The position numbers and the translations under genes are program-made. The notes under the pieces were generated by a model. It was not told where the DNA came from and did not search any database. It saw only the letters and a list, made by a program, of their open reading frames with translations. From Leptobrachium leishanense (Eukaryota; Chordata; Amphibia; Anura; Megophryidae), in assembly GCA_009667805.1 (NCBI GenBank), contig CM019069.1:48442153-48506152 (forward strand): DNA of 64,000 bases, in the 5' to 3' direction. Below, in pieces: positions 10,272 to 21,381 of the stretch; the first letter of the stretch is position 1; each line of letters begins with the position of its first letter.

Positions 10272-11605
10272 CCCCGGAACAAAAAGATTTCACACTAGAA
10301 GGAATAAAACTGATATTAGAGAACAATTACTTTTCATTCAATAAAGAATTCTACCTTCAGAAGAAAGGGACTGCCATGGGAACGAGGTTTGCTCCCAGCT
10401 TCGCTAACCTCTACATGAGCACCTGGGAAGAAAAAATCACAGAAAACAAGGAAGACAACATCATCTTATATCTTAGATACATAGATGACATTTTAATGAT
10501 TTGGAAGGGAGGAGAGGAGGATCTTGTTACATTTCTAAACCAACTCAACACGAAAGACCCTAATATCAAACTAGAAAGCACATGGAACCGAAACACTATA
10601 GACTACCTGGATCTAACCATCTTTTCAGAAGGGAACAAGCTATACACCAAAACCTACTTCAAGAAAGTGGACACAAACAGCTATATACACAGGGACAGTT
10701 GTCATCTTAGGAGGTGGCTAGAAGGAATTCCAAAAAGCCAGTATTTAAGAATAAAAAGGAACTGCTCAAAAGAGAGCGACTTTAACATCCAAGCAGACAG
10801 GCTGAAAACGCAATTTTTAGAAAAAGGTTACGAAGAAAGCAAATTGGAATCAACTAAGAACGAAATCGCACTTATGGATAGAAAAGAATGCCTGAAGTAC
10901 AAAAACAAAATCACCAAGAGTCTTGACCACACCACTGTGCCCATCATTTTTTCCTACAGCCAGCAAGATAGAGAATTCAGGAAGATCATCAAAAAATTCT
11001 GGCCAATATTATGTGAAGATCCCATATTACAGCAAATTCTACCCCCAGAACCAAGGATCATCTGTAGGGGAGTAAAGAACTTGAGATCCAAGATAACTAC
11101 CAGCGAATATACGGCCAAAAGAACACAAAACCTGAACAACCCATTTAAGCAGAATACAGGTTTCTTCGGCTGTGGAAACTGCTTAAGCTGCAGGAGCACG
11201 GGCAACAGTAAAAGGCATATATCCACCGTTGATAACAGAAGGGGCAAATGGAAAATAAGAGACATCCTCACATGCTTTACCCCTAATGTTATCTACCTCC
11301 TCATCTGCCCTTGTGGGCTAAAGTACATCGGGAGAACAACACGAGCTTTGGGGATTAGAATCAGAGAACATGTGAGGAATATTGAGAAAGGCCTGGAAAC
11401 GCACAGCGTTCCAGCACATTTCAAAAAGTCACATAATTGCAATCCAAGAAATCTACAATTCATGGCCATCAAGAAGATCAGAAACAAAAGAGGAGGAGAC
11501 ATGGCTAGGAAGATAGGCCAAGAAGAGATGAAGTGTGTGTATGAATTCGACACACTGCATCCCGCCGGCCTGAATATGGATTTTGAGCTGTGCCATTTCC
11601 TATAA
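10265..11605 (+). CDS. Penelope-like reverse transcriptase with GIY-YIG endonuclease, 5'-truncated
   Basis: A 446-codon open frame. The palm of a Penelope-type reverse transcriptase is visible as KGTAMGTRFAPSFANLYM (residues about 34-51) and the catalytic YIDDILMIW (about 74-82). A cysteine cluster CGNCLSC (about 303-309) precedes the GIY-YIG nuclease, seen as VIYLLICPCGLKYIGR (about 341-356) with RIREH shortly after. The linked nuclease identifies the endonuclease-bearing Penelope group, not an LTR or LINE polymerase. The first part of the polymerase (fingers) is missing, so the frame is open but cannot encode a complete enzyme. It begins abruptly next to truncated gypsy sequence, as expected for a 5'-truncated retro-insertion. 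The first ATG is not a natural start. Confidence 0.88.
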   Translation: MLPPEQKDFTLEGIKLILENNYFSFNKEFYLQKKGTAMGTRFAPSFANLYMSTWEEKITENKEDNIILYLRYIDDILMIWKGGEEDLVTFLNQLNTKDPNIKLESTWNRNTIDYLDLTIFSEGNKLYTKTYFKKVDTNSYIHRDSCHLRRWLEGIPKSQYLRIKRNCSKESDFNIQADRLKTQFLEKGYEESKLESTKNEIALMDRKECLKYKNKITKSLDHTTVPIIFSYSQQDREFRKIIKKFWPILCEDPILQQILPPEPRIICRGVKNLRSKITTSEYTAKRTQNLNNPFKQNTGFFGCGNCLSCRSTGNSKRHISTVDNRRGKWKIRDILTCFTPNVIYLLICPCGLKYIGRTTRALGIRIREHVRNIEKGLETHSVPAHFKKSHNCNPRNLQFMAIKKIRNKRGGDMARKIGQEEMKCVYEFDTLHPAGLNMDFELCHFL

Positions 11606-12886
11606 AACACTACAGTCCCCTACCGTAACATCTGATCAAACCTAGTCCCTAATACGTCAACCCACAAGGGTACCCTGTACCTAACTTGCCTATAAACAGA
11701 TCCCATCAGAATAAGGTACCATTTGACCCATAAATTCGATGCAGATACCCCTACCTTCACTAACTCTAATATACTACCAGCCCGATTCCCCCTTACCTAG
11801 TAAGGGCCAATCCCCATTGGGACTAAAAGTTACATTCCCCAGCTATTTCTCTTTTCAATACATCTCCTAACCATAGGAGATGAGACACCCAGGCACCAAA
11901 GATACCCATAGTGTTAATATACACCTATAGGATGTGCCCCCCAATTATAGGGATATTTCTCCTCTTCTAATACAAGACCCAGTTGCATCCTCTGGCTCAC
12001 GCCTCAAGCACCACCATCTGCATTCCCTCCCCTCCCCTCTATTTCGTAAGATTGACACACGTGATTATTTCCATCTAGAATGGTATCATATGTCCAACAT
12101 CAGTCCTTTTCCCGTTCTAGACAGACTGTAAGGGAATACAGAATAAAGCTGCATTCCCCCTCCTTATTCCCATACTTAGGAGATGAGAGTCTCAGGCATC
12201 ATAGATGCCCCCAGTACTTGAATACACCGTAAAGGAGGTGCCCCAGATCATTTACTTCCAATAGAAGACCCAGCTGCAACCTCCTGCTCACGGGTCAATC
12301 ATCTCTCCCCACATTCCCCCCAATCTCTCAAGATTGATATACGGGAATATTCCTACCAGAATTTGTAATATATGTCCAACATCTGTCCTCTCCCCGTTCA
12401 ATGTCCCGACCAAATGTAAGGGCAAACAAATGTAATCACACTGTTCCTTTACCCCACCTACAAGTTTAATACATGAGTTACTTCCACTTGTTTATTGTCA
12501 CTGTATGTTTATTATTACTACATGTCCAACATCTGTCCTTCCTCTGTTCACTATCTTAATTGACCGAAAGGGCAAATCAGTGTAATGACACTATATCAAA
12601 GACTCAACCACCTAAGGGACTTTACCGCATTCCAAATCAACCTATCGCGGTTTACATTAAACAAAACGCAGAGTCTCTAACTTTGATCCAACCCAGCGCC
12701 GGTAACACTCCGGAATTAACACAGGAACCGAAACCAACTCCCCGATAGGAGGACTCCAACCATGTGACTCGCCTACCAATGAGAACAGAGCCCTTGCCGC
12801 GACACGCAGGCGCAACAAGCGGCAAATTCGAAAATGAAAGTAAAAAACTTACCGAACTGTGTATAAAAGCGGGACAATGTCTGAGA
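11606..12886 (+). repeat. Penelope-like element 3' region with internal tandem repeats
   Basis: Non-coding sequence downstream of the polymerase. A block recurs in order: a GGAGATGAGA.. motif (11876, 12178), a GTGCCCC motif (11933, 12238), AGACCCAG (11966, 12265), and ATGTCCAACATC followed by pyrimidine-rich sequence and an AAGGGMA motif (12090, 12372, 12523). The copies are diverged and about 150-300 bases apart. Confidence 0.6.
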
Positions 12887-12887
12887 G

Positions 12888-12940
12888 GGGTCATCCAGCT
12901 GAAGAGGCCACACTGTATTGGCGAAACGCGTCCTGGACCC
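12888..12940 (+). ncRNA. Hammerhead ribozyme (type I), Penelope-associated
   Basis: All core parts are readable. CTGAAGA at 12899-12905 fits the conserved C-U-G-A-N-G-A. Stem II is GCCA/TGGC (12907-12910 with 12919-12922), with one extra G before it. GAAAC follows (12923-12927). Stem III is the three-pair ACG/CGT with almost no loop, giving the cleavage triplet GTC (12930-12932). Stem I pairs CCAG (12895-12898) with CTGG (12933-12936) and GGGT (12888-12891) with ACCC (12937-12940) across a CAT bulge. Hammerheads with very short stem III are known from terminal repeats of Penelope-like elements, where they are thought to act as dimers during processing of tandem transcripts. The position 1.3 kb after the polymerase, on the same strand, fits. 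The extra G next to stem II is the one unusual point. Confidence 0.65.
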
Positions 12941-13800
12941 CCCCACCAGATTTTTTACTAAGTTGTTAAACTTATTTTTATGCTGTTATTTTATTTTATT
13001 TAGTTCATTAAAAATCTTTTCCCATTACACTGCATCCTGATTCCTTTGGAAGCCCGGCTTATTCCTCCACCAGGCAGGATCCAGCTACAACACTCGCAAG
13101 GACTCCAGCCCGACTGAGGTAGTAAGGAACCCGAGGCGAGGAACCAAACGGCAGCAGGAAAGAAGGGAATCTGGCCGCCTTTACAGGCTAGAAGGGCATT
13201 ATCGAGTGAGCGTGGTTATCATACCGGCTCAGGACCATGTGAGTGTACCACGATTCTTTATATACATCATATATCTCGACGATAAAACACCATCCGGTGT
13301 CTCTATCCATTTTTTCCTAAGGTCCGGTCCAAGCAGAAGAAAGAAGAGAGTAAAACTCCCCCCTTCGTTCCATTTTATGTATCCAAATCAGATGCCACCT
13401 TTTAACCACAAGGTGGCAGCAGAGGACAAGGAATGATTATATTATGATTATATTTTTATTTCTCTTCATTATATTCGTCCACATTCACTGTATTTTTTCT
13501 ACATCCTTTCCATGTGTTTCACACCCTACAAAGTGTGATAATTACTACGCATCCATCGATTCCAGCTTTACCGAAACATACATACCCTGTATGATTTAAC
13601 ACTTGTTGTACATTTGCTCAGTACAAAGCGTGTCATACCACTTGCATTTACTCTGAAACAAGTAGTTTCAGGACACTCGCATTACCACAAAAGTGCAACA
13701 TAAAACATCTCAAGTGTCATTCTAGCTAGAGTATTAAAACACTCTAGCATTTATATTCCTAATTCCCCTGACAGGGGAAACCAAAAAGTGCAGCGCCCAT
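12941..13800. other. Sequence after the ribozyme, Penelope terminal repeat grading to unassigned
   Basis: The first 100-500 bases are probably the rest of the Penelope terminal repeat, but I cannot define its end. 13440-13800 shows no recognisable feature. Confidence 0.35.
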
Positions 13801-13820
13801 CCAGGATCACCCCATCTTTT

Positions 13821-13856
13821 CTTTGCGTTTCGTGCATATACTGCACTTCCTCAGGG
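13821..13856 (-). ncRNA. Decayed hammerhead-like motif
   Basis: On the reverse strand CTGAGGA fits the conserved core, and GTGCA/TGCAC makes a perfect five-pair stem II before GAAAC. After GAAAC the sequence does not continue to a short stem III and a cleavage triplet, so the ribozyme looks broken. It probably marks the end of another Penelope-like terminal repeat in opposite orientation. Confidence 0.45.
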
Positions 13857-14189
13857 ATTAATACATAAAAATAAACATAATGGATCAAATAATAGTCTCA
13901 GTATCCAGACTTTCCAGTGGACGGAGCAGTGGGCTAACAGCGAGTATATTCATATTTATATGCTTTAAAGAACTGGCATTTTGGGAGTGCGACCAGTATC
14001 AAGGGGGCATTTCACTTTCTAATGTAGATATAATGCACGATGATTGTATTTCTGTGTCATTATTCCTTAGACATCCCAATTTCTGTTTTACATTGATTGC
14101 TGTACTTGGACGTTTGGGAAGAACGACCCGGGAGTACTAAGGTTAATTTGTCCTTACCTAAGGTGTCACACCCCATTTGTGCTATTTCG

Positions 14190-14383
14190 ACGTACGTTCG
14201 CCAGGTTTTGCGGTGAGTGTTCGTCGGGTTTGCGACGGCTTTTCACTGCACTACGACGTCCCTGTGGTGCTTGCTGAATACACCGCAGGGTCGCCGAAAT
14301 GGGATCACCGAATCACACCGAATTGAGAGAACGAAAAGTCATCGAACGTGCAGTGACTTTTTGATTCTCTTTGAATAACCCTG
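14190..14383. mobile_element. Family A MITE, truncated copy
   Basis: Only one end of the element is left. It matches the ends of the other family A copies through the CACCGCAGGGTCGCCGAAAT region and finishes with TTTGAATAACCCTG at 14383. Confidence 0.7.
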
Positions 14384-15270
14384 CAAATCTAATATGTTTT
14401 CATGGAGCCTTAAAAAAATGTCAATACACATTTAAGTAATCACGGTTGATTAATATATTACATTTATTTTCAAGTCATTCACTTTTTTTTCCCCCCATTA
14501 ACTAATATGCCCCCTGTTAACAAAGAGATCTGCTAATGAAGAAAAGTCAGCTTGCTGAGCTCTGGGCAAACGTTCAAATATTCACGTGGTGGCGGTGAAG
14601 ACTCCCAAGCATTAAAAGCTCAATATACGATTTGAACTTTGTTAAGAAAAGATTAGTAACATTGTGAGCCACGCAGGAAGCCACTATAATGGAAGGACCG
14701 GAAAGCTATTATATACATTCTGACAAAAGAACATGTGAACACATTATTCGACAGTTCTATACTTCACACTTTCATAAAATCAAAAGGGTTTTTTCTGATG
14801 AAAACTGGAAGGTTAATGACGTGAACCTCTTCTAACACCAATTAGCCCCAGATAGCTTGTTTCAAAGTAAAACACTTCAAATCTACTTCATCGCGTTCAT
14901 GTTTACAATACTAGCAACACAATTTTTTCATGATCGCATTCATGTAATTTCCACAGCTTTATTTTATATGAATACCGCGACGCTGCTTCGCCACTCTGAT
15001 GGAAGACGACCAAGCGTTCTGAAATCAAATAAAACAAGGAAAACAGTATTACTATTGTATATGACTTTTCCATTTACATCGTCGTTGAAATGAGATCAAG
15101 GTAAAAGCAAACCGACAAAACAACGTACTCAAGTTGGAGATTTCTATTTTCTTATCCATATCTTGGCACTTTATTCTGTTTTGATCTTGTTTCGTTGTAG
15201 CAGACGGCATCTAATCAATTCCAAGAATTTGAACGAATTGAACCTCAGTTTTGAGTCAAAATACAAACAC
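14384..15270. other. Unassigned sequence
   Basis: AT-rich sequence with no recognisable element or gene. Confidence 0.4.
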
Positions 15271-15273
15271 TAA

Positions 15274-16184
15274 CAGGGTTTATTCAAAGAGAATCGAAAA
15301 GTCACCGCACGTTCGGTGACTTTTCGTTCTCCTCAATTCGGTTCGATTTGGCGATCCCATTTCGGCGACCCTGCGGTGTATTCAGCAAACACCACAGGGT
15401 CCCCAAATTGCAAGGAAAAGCCGCCGCAAACCCGACGAAAACTAACCGCAAAACCCAGCGAATGCACGTCGAAAACCCCCAAAAACATCTGGATTAACCC
15501 CGCCGAAAACACCGGAAAAACCCGAGCAGGAGCTGATAACACGCAGAGCAGCCGCCGGAAAAAGCCGACACCGCAGATGAAGGCAGTGAATAAATAAAAA
15601 AAAACAGATGGCTTGAATGTTTGAAAAGTGAAACGCTGTTTGCAAAAGAAACTACAGAGCGAAAATGTCTGAAATTTACATATAAGATCCAATGAATAAT
15701 AATAAGAAGGGCTGTTACAGAAAAAAGTAGTAAAGTAAAAAAAAAAAGAAAATCGGAAATTGTTTTTTTTTAAAAAATCCCGTAAAATGCCTAAAAGATC
15801 CTTAAAAAAATCTTTAAGTAAAGAGACTTTTTACTGTAGAATATTATAATCAACGGTTTATTAGATATTGAATTAAAACGGAAATATTTTTAACATTGAA
15901 GCCTATGGGATTCGCCTGAATAAACCTGTCGAATGAAACCACTGAACAGCAGGGCAAGTCGGCAACTTTTCCCTGCTGGTTTTTGTTCTCTGAATAGCCG
16001 AAGCATTGCTTCTCTATGGGGATTCACTGCCCTCAAACAGGCACCGTATGTGCAGGCAATTTGCCAACACTTGGTGAACTGCCTGCTCTCTGAATAGCCG
16101 AATGGCCAGGAAAGGTAACCGAACGCTGAATTTCACTGTTCGGTTACCTTTATCCAGCAATTTGGATCTCTTTGAATAACCCTG
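15274..16184. mobile_element. Family A MITE, copy 2
   Basis: Ends CAGGGTTTATTCAAAGAG and GAATAACCCTG with an exact TAA on both outer sides (15271-15273 and 16185-16187). A 3-bp TAA duplication is typical of PIF/Harbinger transposition. The interior is closely similar to copy 1 in the same orientation, including the central A/T-rich tract. Confidence 0.85.
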
Positions 16185-16745
16185 TAAATATTAAACGTTG
16201 GAGCCAGACGGTGACATTTTGACACAGACATTTGAAAACTCGTTTCAGAGCTGTGATAAATACTCATTAATATTTTACACATACTGTATATTTATCAAAA
16301 ATGAAAAAATACTTTGAGTCTTTAAAAAGTCTCAAAAAACACTACTATAGAGAGGCCTATAAGCTCACTGGGTAAATCCTCCCCTTAATGCACGCGCCCC
16401 TTTCTACAACCCATACAAACAGGGCCAGTTTTCATCCAGTTGGCACCTCCTTGGAACACACCAATGCCAGTCTCAATCCTCTTGCCGAAGGCTGGGACCA
16501 CACGAGCGTAGAAAGAACATCAGTTTTAACGGACATACTTTTGCACAGACATACCTGTGGACACCACACGATGCGCATGAATTCTGATGCTGAAGATAAA
16601 AAAAACTCGAGAAATATGCAAACTGAAGAAGCCTTGCATTCTGTATTCTGTTTTCTACACACGTGACGAACATCAAATGAGCGCTCGTCTGTTATCCTGT
16701 ACTCCCGCATATAGAAAGCATCATGTCCGTAGACATGTCTCTATA
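16185..16745. other. Unassigned sequence
   Basis: No recognisable element or gene. Confidence 0.4.
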
Positions 16746-16746
16746 A

Positions 16747-17468
16747 GGGTTATTCAATAAGCGACAAACGTGCCACCGAATTGCACCGACGGTCAATTTG
16801 CTAAATACTGGCGAGTTAATGGCGAAATGGGCAGTTCGTCGCAATTCGGTTTTCTTCAGCAGCAGCAAAACTGTCCCATAGAGAGGTAATGGTTAATCTA
16901 TTCAGAGAACGCCAAACTGCACCAAAATGTCAGTGATATGCCCAGATTTGTTGATTCCGTTTGATGGCGTTAAACAGGCGAATCCTGTATGATTCAATGT
17001 AAAAGAATATCATCATTTATTTTTTTATTCAACCATTTATTCTTTTCATTTTCAGCAAACTTTCTTTTTATTTATTTATATTTTGGAAAATTTTGATGTA
17101 CTTTTTAGTATTTTTTTAGGTGAAATTTCTGAATCCCAATTTTTTTTAAAGGCGTTTTGTAAAATTCTGTATCAGACCATTTATTATTTTTTTATAAGAC
17201 ATTTTTTGTTACAAATTTTCATGCATTTTTATTGGTTTAAATACCTTTTATAAAAATAGCAGAGTTCCGTTTTTTATTTTCTGCTGTTCAGCAGCGTTCG
17301 GTGCTCAGTTTGGCAGTCTTCAGCAGCTCCACGATCCGCGCACTTCGGGGACCCTGTGGTGAATAGAGAATTCACCACAGGGTCGTCAAACTGGAATCGC
17401 AGAAGTGCGCCGAATGAGAAAGCACCAAAACTTCACATAAATTTCAGTGCTTTCTGAATAACCCCTTA
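16747..17468. mobile_element. Family B MITE, copy 1
   Basis: The inverted ends are GGGTTATTCAATAAGCGAC on the left and TGAATAACCCC on the right. CpG-rich outer parts flank a T-rich middle with a run of TTTATTTTT blocks. Related sequences lie at 20030-20473, 46515-47778 and 52795-53060. There is no coding capacity. The right end touches family E directly. Confidence 0.65.
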
Positions 17469-18208
17469 TGGGCTCTATTACATTCCTTGCGCAAAAAAGC
17501 TCGTGCAGCGCAATTTTTTTTGTGCGCAGCGTTAAACGTTATCGCACGTAAATTAACGCTGGTATTACAATCCGAGCGCATTTTTTCATCCGTCTGAAAA
17601 TATCGCGTGTAAAAAATACGCGCGAAAACACACGCGCATTAACGTTGCGCGCAGAAATCGGTGGACAGATTGGCTGAATTGCGAGAAAAAAAACAATCAG
17701 AATTAAGAACCACAATTGTCTCCCATTCAGTTTTTGCACCTGTCAAAATCAATCTGAGTATATATGCTGCAGCAATAATAAAAACATGCACAACTTCTCC
17801 ATTTTATTGTTTGGGTATGTGTAGAATGTGTAACTATACGTTGCTGTATTTTTTTTTCGTGCTGGTGTATTTGGGTTCGGCCAGGACGTTCAGATTTGCC
17901 ATTACCACCAGGTTTTAAAAGACGTTAAAATTATGAGCGCAAGCATTGTTCGTTAAAATTTGCGCTAAGATTGTAATACGATGCGCGTACCAGCGCACGA
18001 ATGCATTTGCGCTCACAATGTTAAGTATGGGATGCGCGCATGAACTTGCGCTCGCGCAGGGTGCTCGCGGGGTCACTCGTGTTAGACATTAACGTGCATT
18101 TTGTGCGCGAACGTCGTAATACAACGTTCAGCGCGAAGGGTTCTACCCCTCGCGTTAATGCGTTTTTGCGCACACGCAAAATTGTGCGCGAAGAGTGTAA
18201 TAGTGCCC
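17469..18208. mobile_element. Family E MITE, copy 1
   Basis: Ends TGGGCTCTATTACA and TGTAATAGTGCCC, with TA outside both. The interior carries many GCGC-type motifs and a central TCAGAATTAAGAACCACAAT segment that is almost identical in copy 2 at 58033. It has no transposase. Confidence 0.75.
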
Positions 18209-19176
18209 TATGTGTGTCCTCGCGATGCGAGGCCGACCAAAAATCCACATCTGTTCAATCATGCATGAAAAAGTGCACTTGTACTTGGTGTGTTATTCCC
18301 TTTATGATCCATCAAAATTCTATGACAGACGTGACGATGCACATTACAACAGACGCATTTAGTGCGCTCGTGTGGCCCCAGCGTAACTCTACACTTAATC
18401 GCTATACTCTGGGCTGTAAACCCAAATTCTAAATCCTGACTTAAATGTTTCTCTTCATCAACAATCAACTTCATCAATAGTGATGTATGCATAAATGTAG
18501 AAGCTCTTTAACATCTGCGGATAACCTTCTCCTTGTACTTAATACAGCTGAAACATCACATTCTCTGTGTGGTTTTCTTCCCCTTGAATAAATGATATTG
18601 GCATTCATCCTACCTGGATAGTCCTGCTTTTTTTGCTTTGTACACAATGTACATATGTCTAGGAAGATAACTGGGGTGTATCGATCCTCCTACATCCCCC
18701 CCCCCTCACCCATGGATGTAGGAATACATATTATTTTTACACATGAAATCTTAAAACGGTCTGTTACCTTTGATTGCAGTGAATTTTGTATTGCAAGTCC
18801 TCACTGTGCAAACATTTTGTCCTCTCAACCATCCGAGAATAAATTATACATAATGGAATTTTCAGACGTATCTGTGATGAAAACATTTCCACCAGAATGA
18901 TTAGCAGAACGTGAAACGACATGTTATCAGCAATAACAGGGAGGCTTTAACTAACGGACAAAAAATGTATAGGATTAAGTATAGATAACATTAATTGTGA
19001 TTATTATCTGCCATAATAAATCTTATTGTACCACAATAAATGACAATACTGAAACAATTATCAGCACCTGGGATACATTCAGACACTGAAGCAGCCAGAT
19101 ACAGAGATTTGCCATGGGTTTCCAAAGTGATTGTCCAATTCTTTTATTTTTGGAGCATGATGGTTATGGTTTGGGA
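18209..19176. other. Unassigned sequence
   Basis: No recognisable gene or transposon. It ends with a short AT run beside the Tc1 element. Confidence 0.4.
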
Positions 19177-19189
19177 ATATATATATATA

Positions 19190-20028
19190 TACACTATAAT
19201 GCCAAAAGTATTCGCTCACCCATCCAAATAATCCGAATCAGGTGTTCCAATCACTTCCATGGCCACAGGTGTATAAAATCAAGCACCTAGGCATGCAGAC
19301 TGTTTTTACAAACATTTGTGAAAGAATGAGTCGCTCTCAGGAGCTCAGTGAATTCCAGCGTGGAACTGTGATAGGATGCCACCTGTGCAACAAATCCAGT
19401 CGTGAAATTTCCTCGCTCCTAAATATTCCACAGTCAACTGTCAGCTGTATTATAAGAATGTGGAAGTGTTTGGGAGCGACAGCAACTCAGCCACGAAGTG
19501 TTAGGCCACGTAAACTGTTGTAGCAGGGTCAGCGGATGCTGAGGCGCATAGTGCGAAGAGGTCGCCAACTTTCTGCAGAGTCAAACGCTACAGACCTCAA
19601 CTTCATGTGGCCTTCAGATTAGCTCAAGAACAGTGCGCAGAGAGCTTCATGGAATGGGTTTCCATGGCCGAGCAGCTGCATCCAAGCCATACATCACCAA
19701 GTGCAATGCAAAGCGTCGGATTCAGTGGTGTAAAGCATGCCGCCACTGGACTCTAGAGCAGTGCAGACGCATTCTGTGGAGTGACGAATCGCGCTTCTCC
19801 ATCTCGCAATCTGATGGACCAGTCTGGGTTTGGCGGTTGCCAAGTGTGAAGTTTGGTGGATGGGGATTATGGTGTGGGGTTGTTTTTCAGGAGCTGGGCT
19901 TGGCCCCTTAGCTCCAGTGAATGGAACTCCGAATGCTTCAGCATACCAAGACATTTTGGACAATTCCATGCTCCCAACTTTGTGGGAACAGTTTGGAGCT
20001 GGCAGGTTTAAACAGGTGGAATCACATA
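19190..20028 (+). pseudogene. Tc1-like transposon with decayed transposase, 3' end lost
   Basis: Begins after a TA with CACTATAATGCCAAAAGTAT, a known type of Tc1 terminal repeat. The transposase is spread over several frames: an N-terminal helix-turn-helix part with VSCIIRMW (19328-19523), then the first catalytic Asp in ILWSDESRF (about 19790), and WGCFSGAG in a shifted frame (from 19830). At least two frameshifts and a stop at 19520 break it. The sequence switches to family B at about 20028, before the second Asp and the Glu, so the 3' half is gone. Confidence 0.8.
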
Positions 20029-20029
20029 G

Positions 20030-20473
20030 GATTCAATGTAAAAAAGTTATATATTTTTTTATATTTTTTTAAAAGACCGTTTATTCTTTTATTTTTTGCA
20101 AAAAACCCATTTTATATTTTTAAAAAGCCTTTTTTTATTTTGTAACAGATCTTTTTATTATTTTTTTAAAGGGCCTTTCTGTATTGATTGAAACACCTAT
20201 TTGGAGAACAGAAGACTTTTTAAATTTTTTTTACAGGTCAGTGGAATTGACCGTTGACAATACGGCACAATTCGACGCTTATCGGCGCAATTCAGCAACA
20301 GTTTTCACCAACATACGATAACCGCCACGGTGACTCCAATTTCGGCAAAATACGGTGACTGTTCATCAAATAGTGAATTCATTGTATTTTCGGCGAAAAT
20401 AAATCACCGAAGTGCATTGAAATGCGTTGAAACACAAAGCACTGAAGTTGCTGCAATTGTGAATAGACCCTTA
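20030..20473. mobile_element. Family B MITE, partial copy 2
   Basis: Starts in the middle of family B (GATTCAATGTAAAA, as at 16990) and runs through the T-rich tract to the CpG-rich end, GAATAGACCCTTA. Its missing half and the missing Tc1 half meet at the same point, so a deletion or recombination joined the two elements. Confidence 0.6.
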
Positions 20474-21381
20474 TGTATCTTGCTTGTTGCAGCTTTTCAT
20501 TTGCTGCTGCTGGGTATTTATATCCTACAAAAGCATAATGTTGAACAGGTTACAGGTCATACTAAACGTGCAGAGTGAGTCAGGAAGGGTTAATGCATAG
20601 GTGTGTGTGCGCATTGCAAACCTAATTCTCACAAGGTTGTTCAGCACAGACTGATTTAGAGCTTTTTCTCCTGTTCAGAAGGCTGAATCAGCCTTCCTGG
20701 AACACCCAATGGAGGAGGTGCTGGTGACAATTCTTCTCAGCTATCTGACCATTGAAATTCATTGAATTTGTGCTACTCTACAAACAATTCCTGTGAATTC
20801 ATGCTTGCTACCAGAGCTTGTTTGTCATATTACATAACTGTGAGAGACAAAGACGTTCAATGAAATAGAGAATTCAAGAACGTTCACCCACGGGGGTCTT
20901 CAATTCATAAAGGTGTCTTAAAAATAGGGAAATGAAAAGATGGAAATAAGGAAAATCAGTAACAACCACAAATCACATTGAATTATTATTTTTTTATTTT
21001 AGAAATTTTTATTTTGAGAGCGTGGCAGCAAAACATTGCGTTATTAGATAAAAACAATGGGCGCGCAGGGCCAGCCAGCCAGCAAACATAATAAGTAACA
21101 AAACGAGTCCCATATCTACTATAACAACTATCAAAAAGGATGGGGGGATCAGTAAAGGGGGAGCAAAACATAGCAAAAATACGTCAGGAGGTCCAGGAGG
21201 CAGCTAGAGAGTAAAACAAAAAAGAAGGGTGTGTGTGTGGGAATCCCCCGCGAGTTGCGGCGTTCCCGGCTCACCCCGGCAACCCTAAGGAAACCGGGGG
21301 CCACGGAAGAGGCCGTAAGGCTGGGAGACCTATGGCCAAGAGGCATATTGAATATTTTGACAAAGCAATAGAATGTACTAT
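20474..21381. other. Unassigned sequence
   Basis: No gene recognised. 20970-21340 has a polyA/T-flanked stretch that may be the end of some retroelement, but nothing identifies it. Confidence 0.35.

Noticed and set aside
18040..18432. 130-codon open frame
   Set aside because: The first half is family E MITE sequence and the second half unrelated; no domain recognised.
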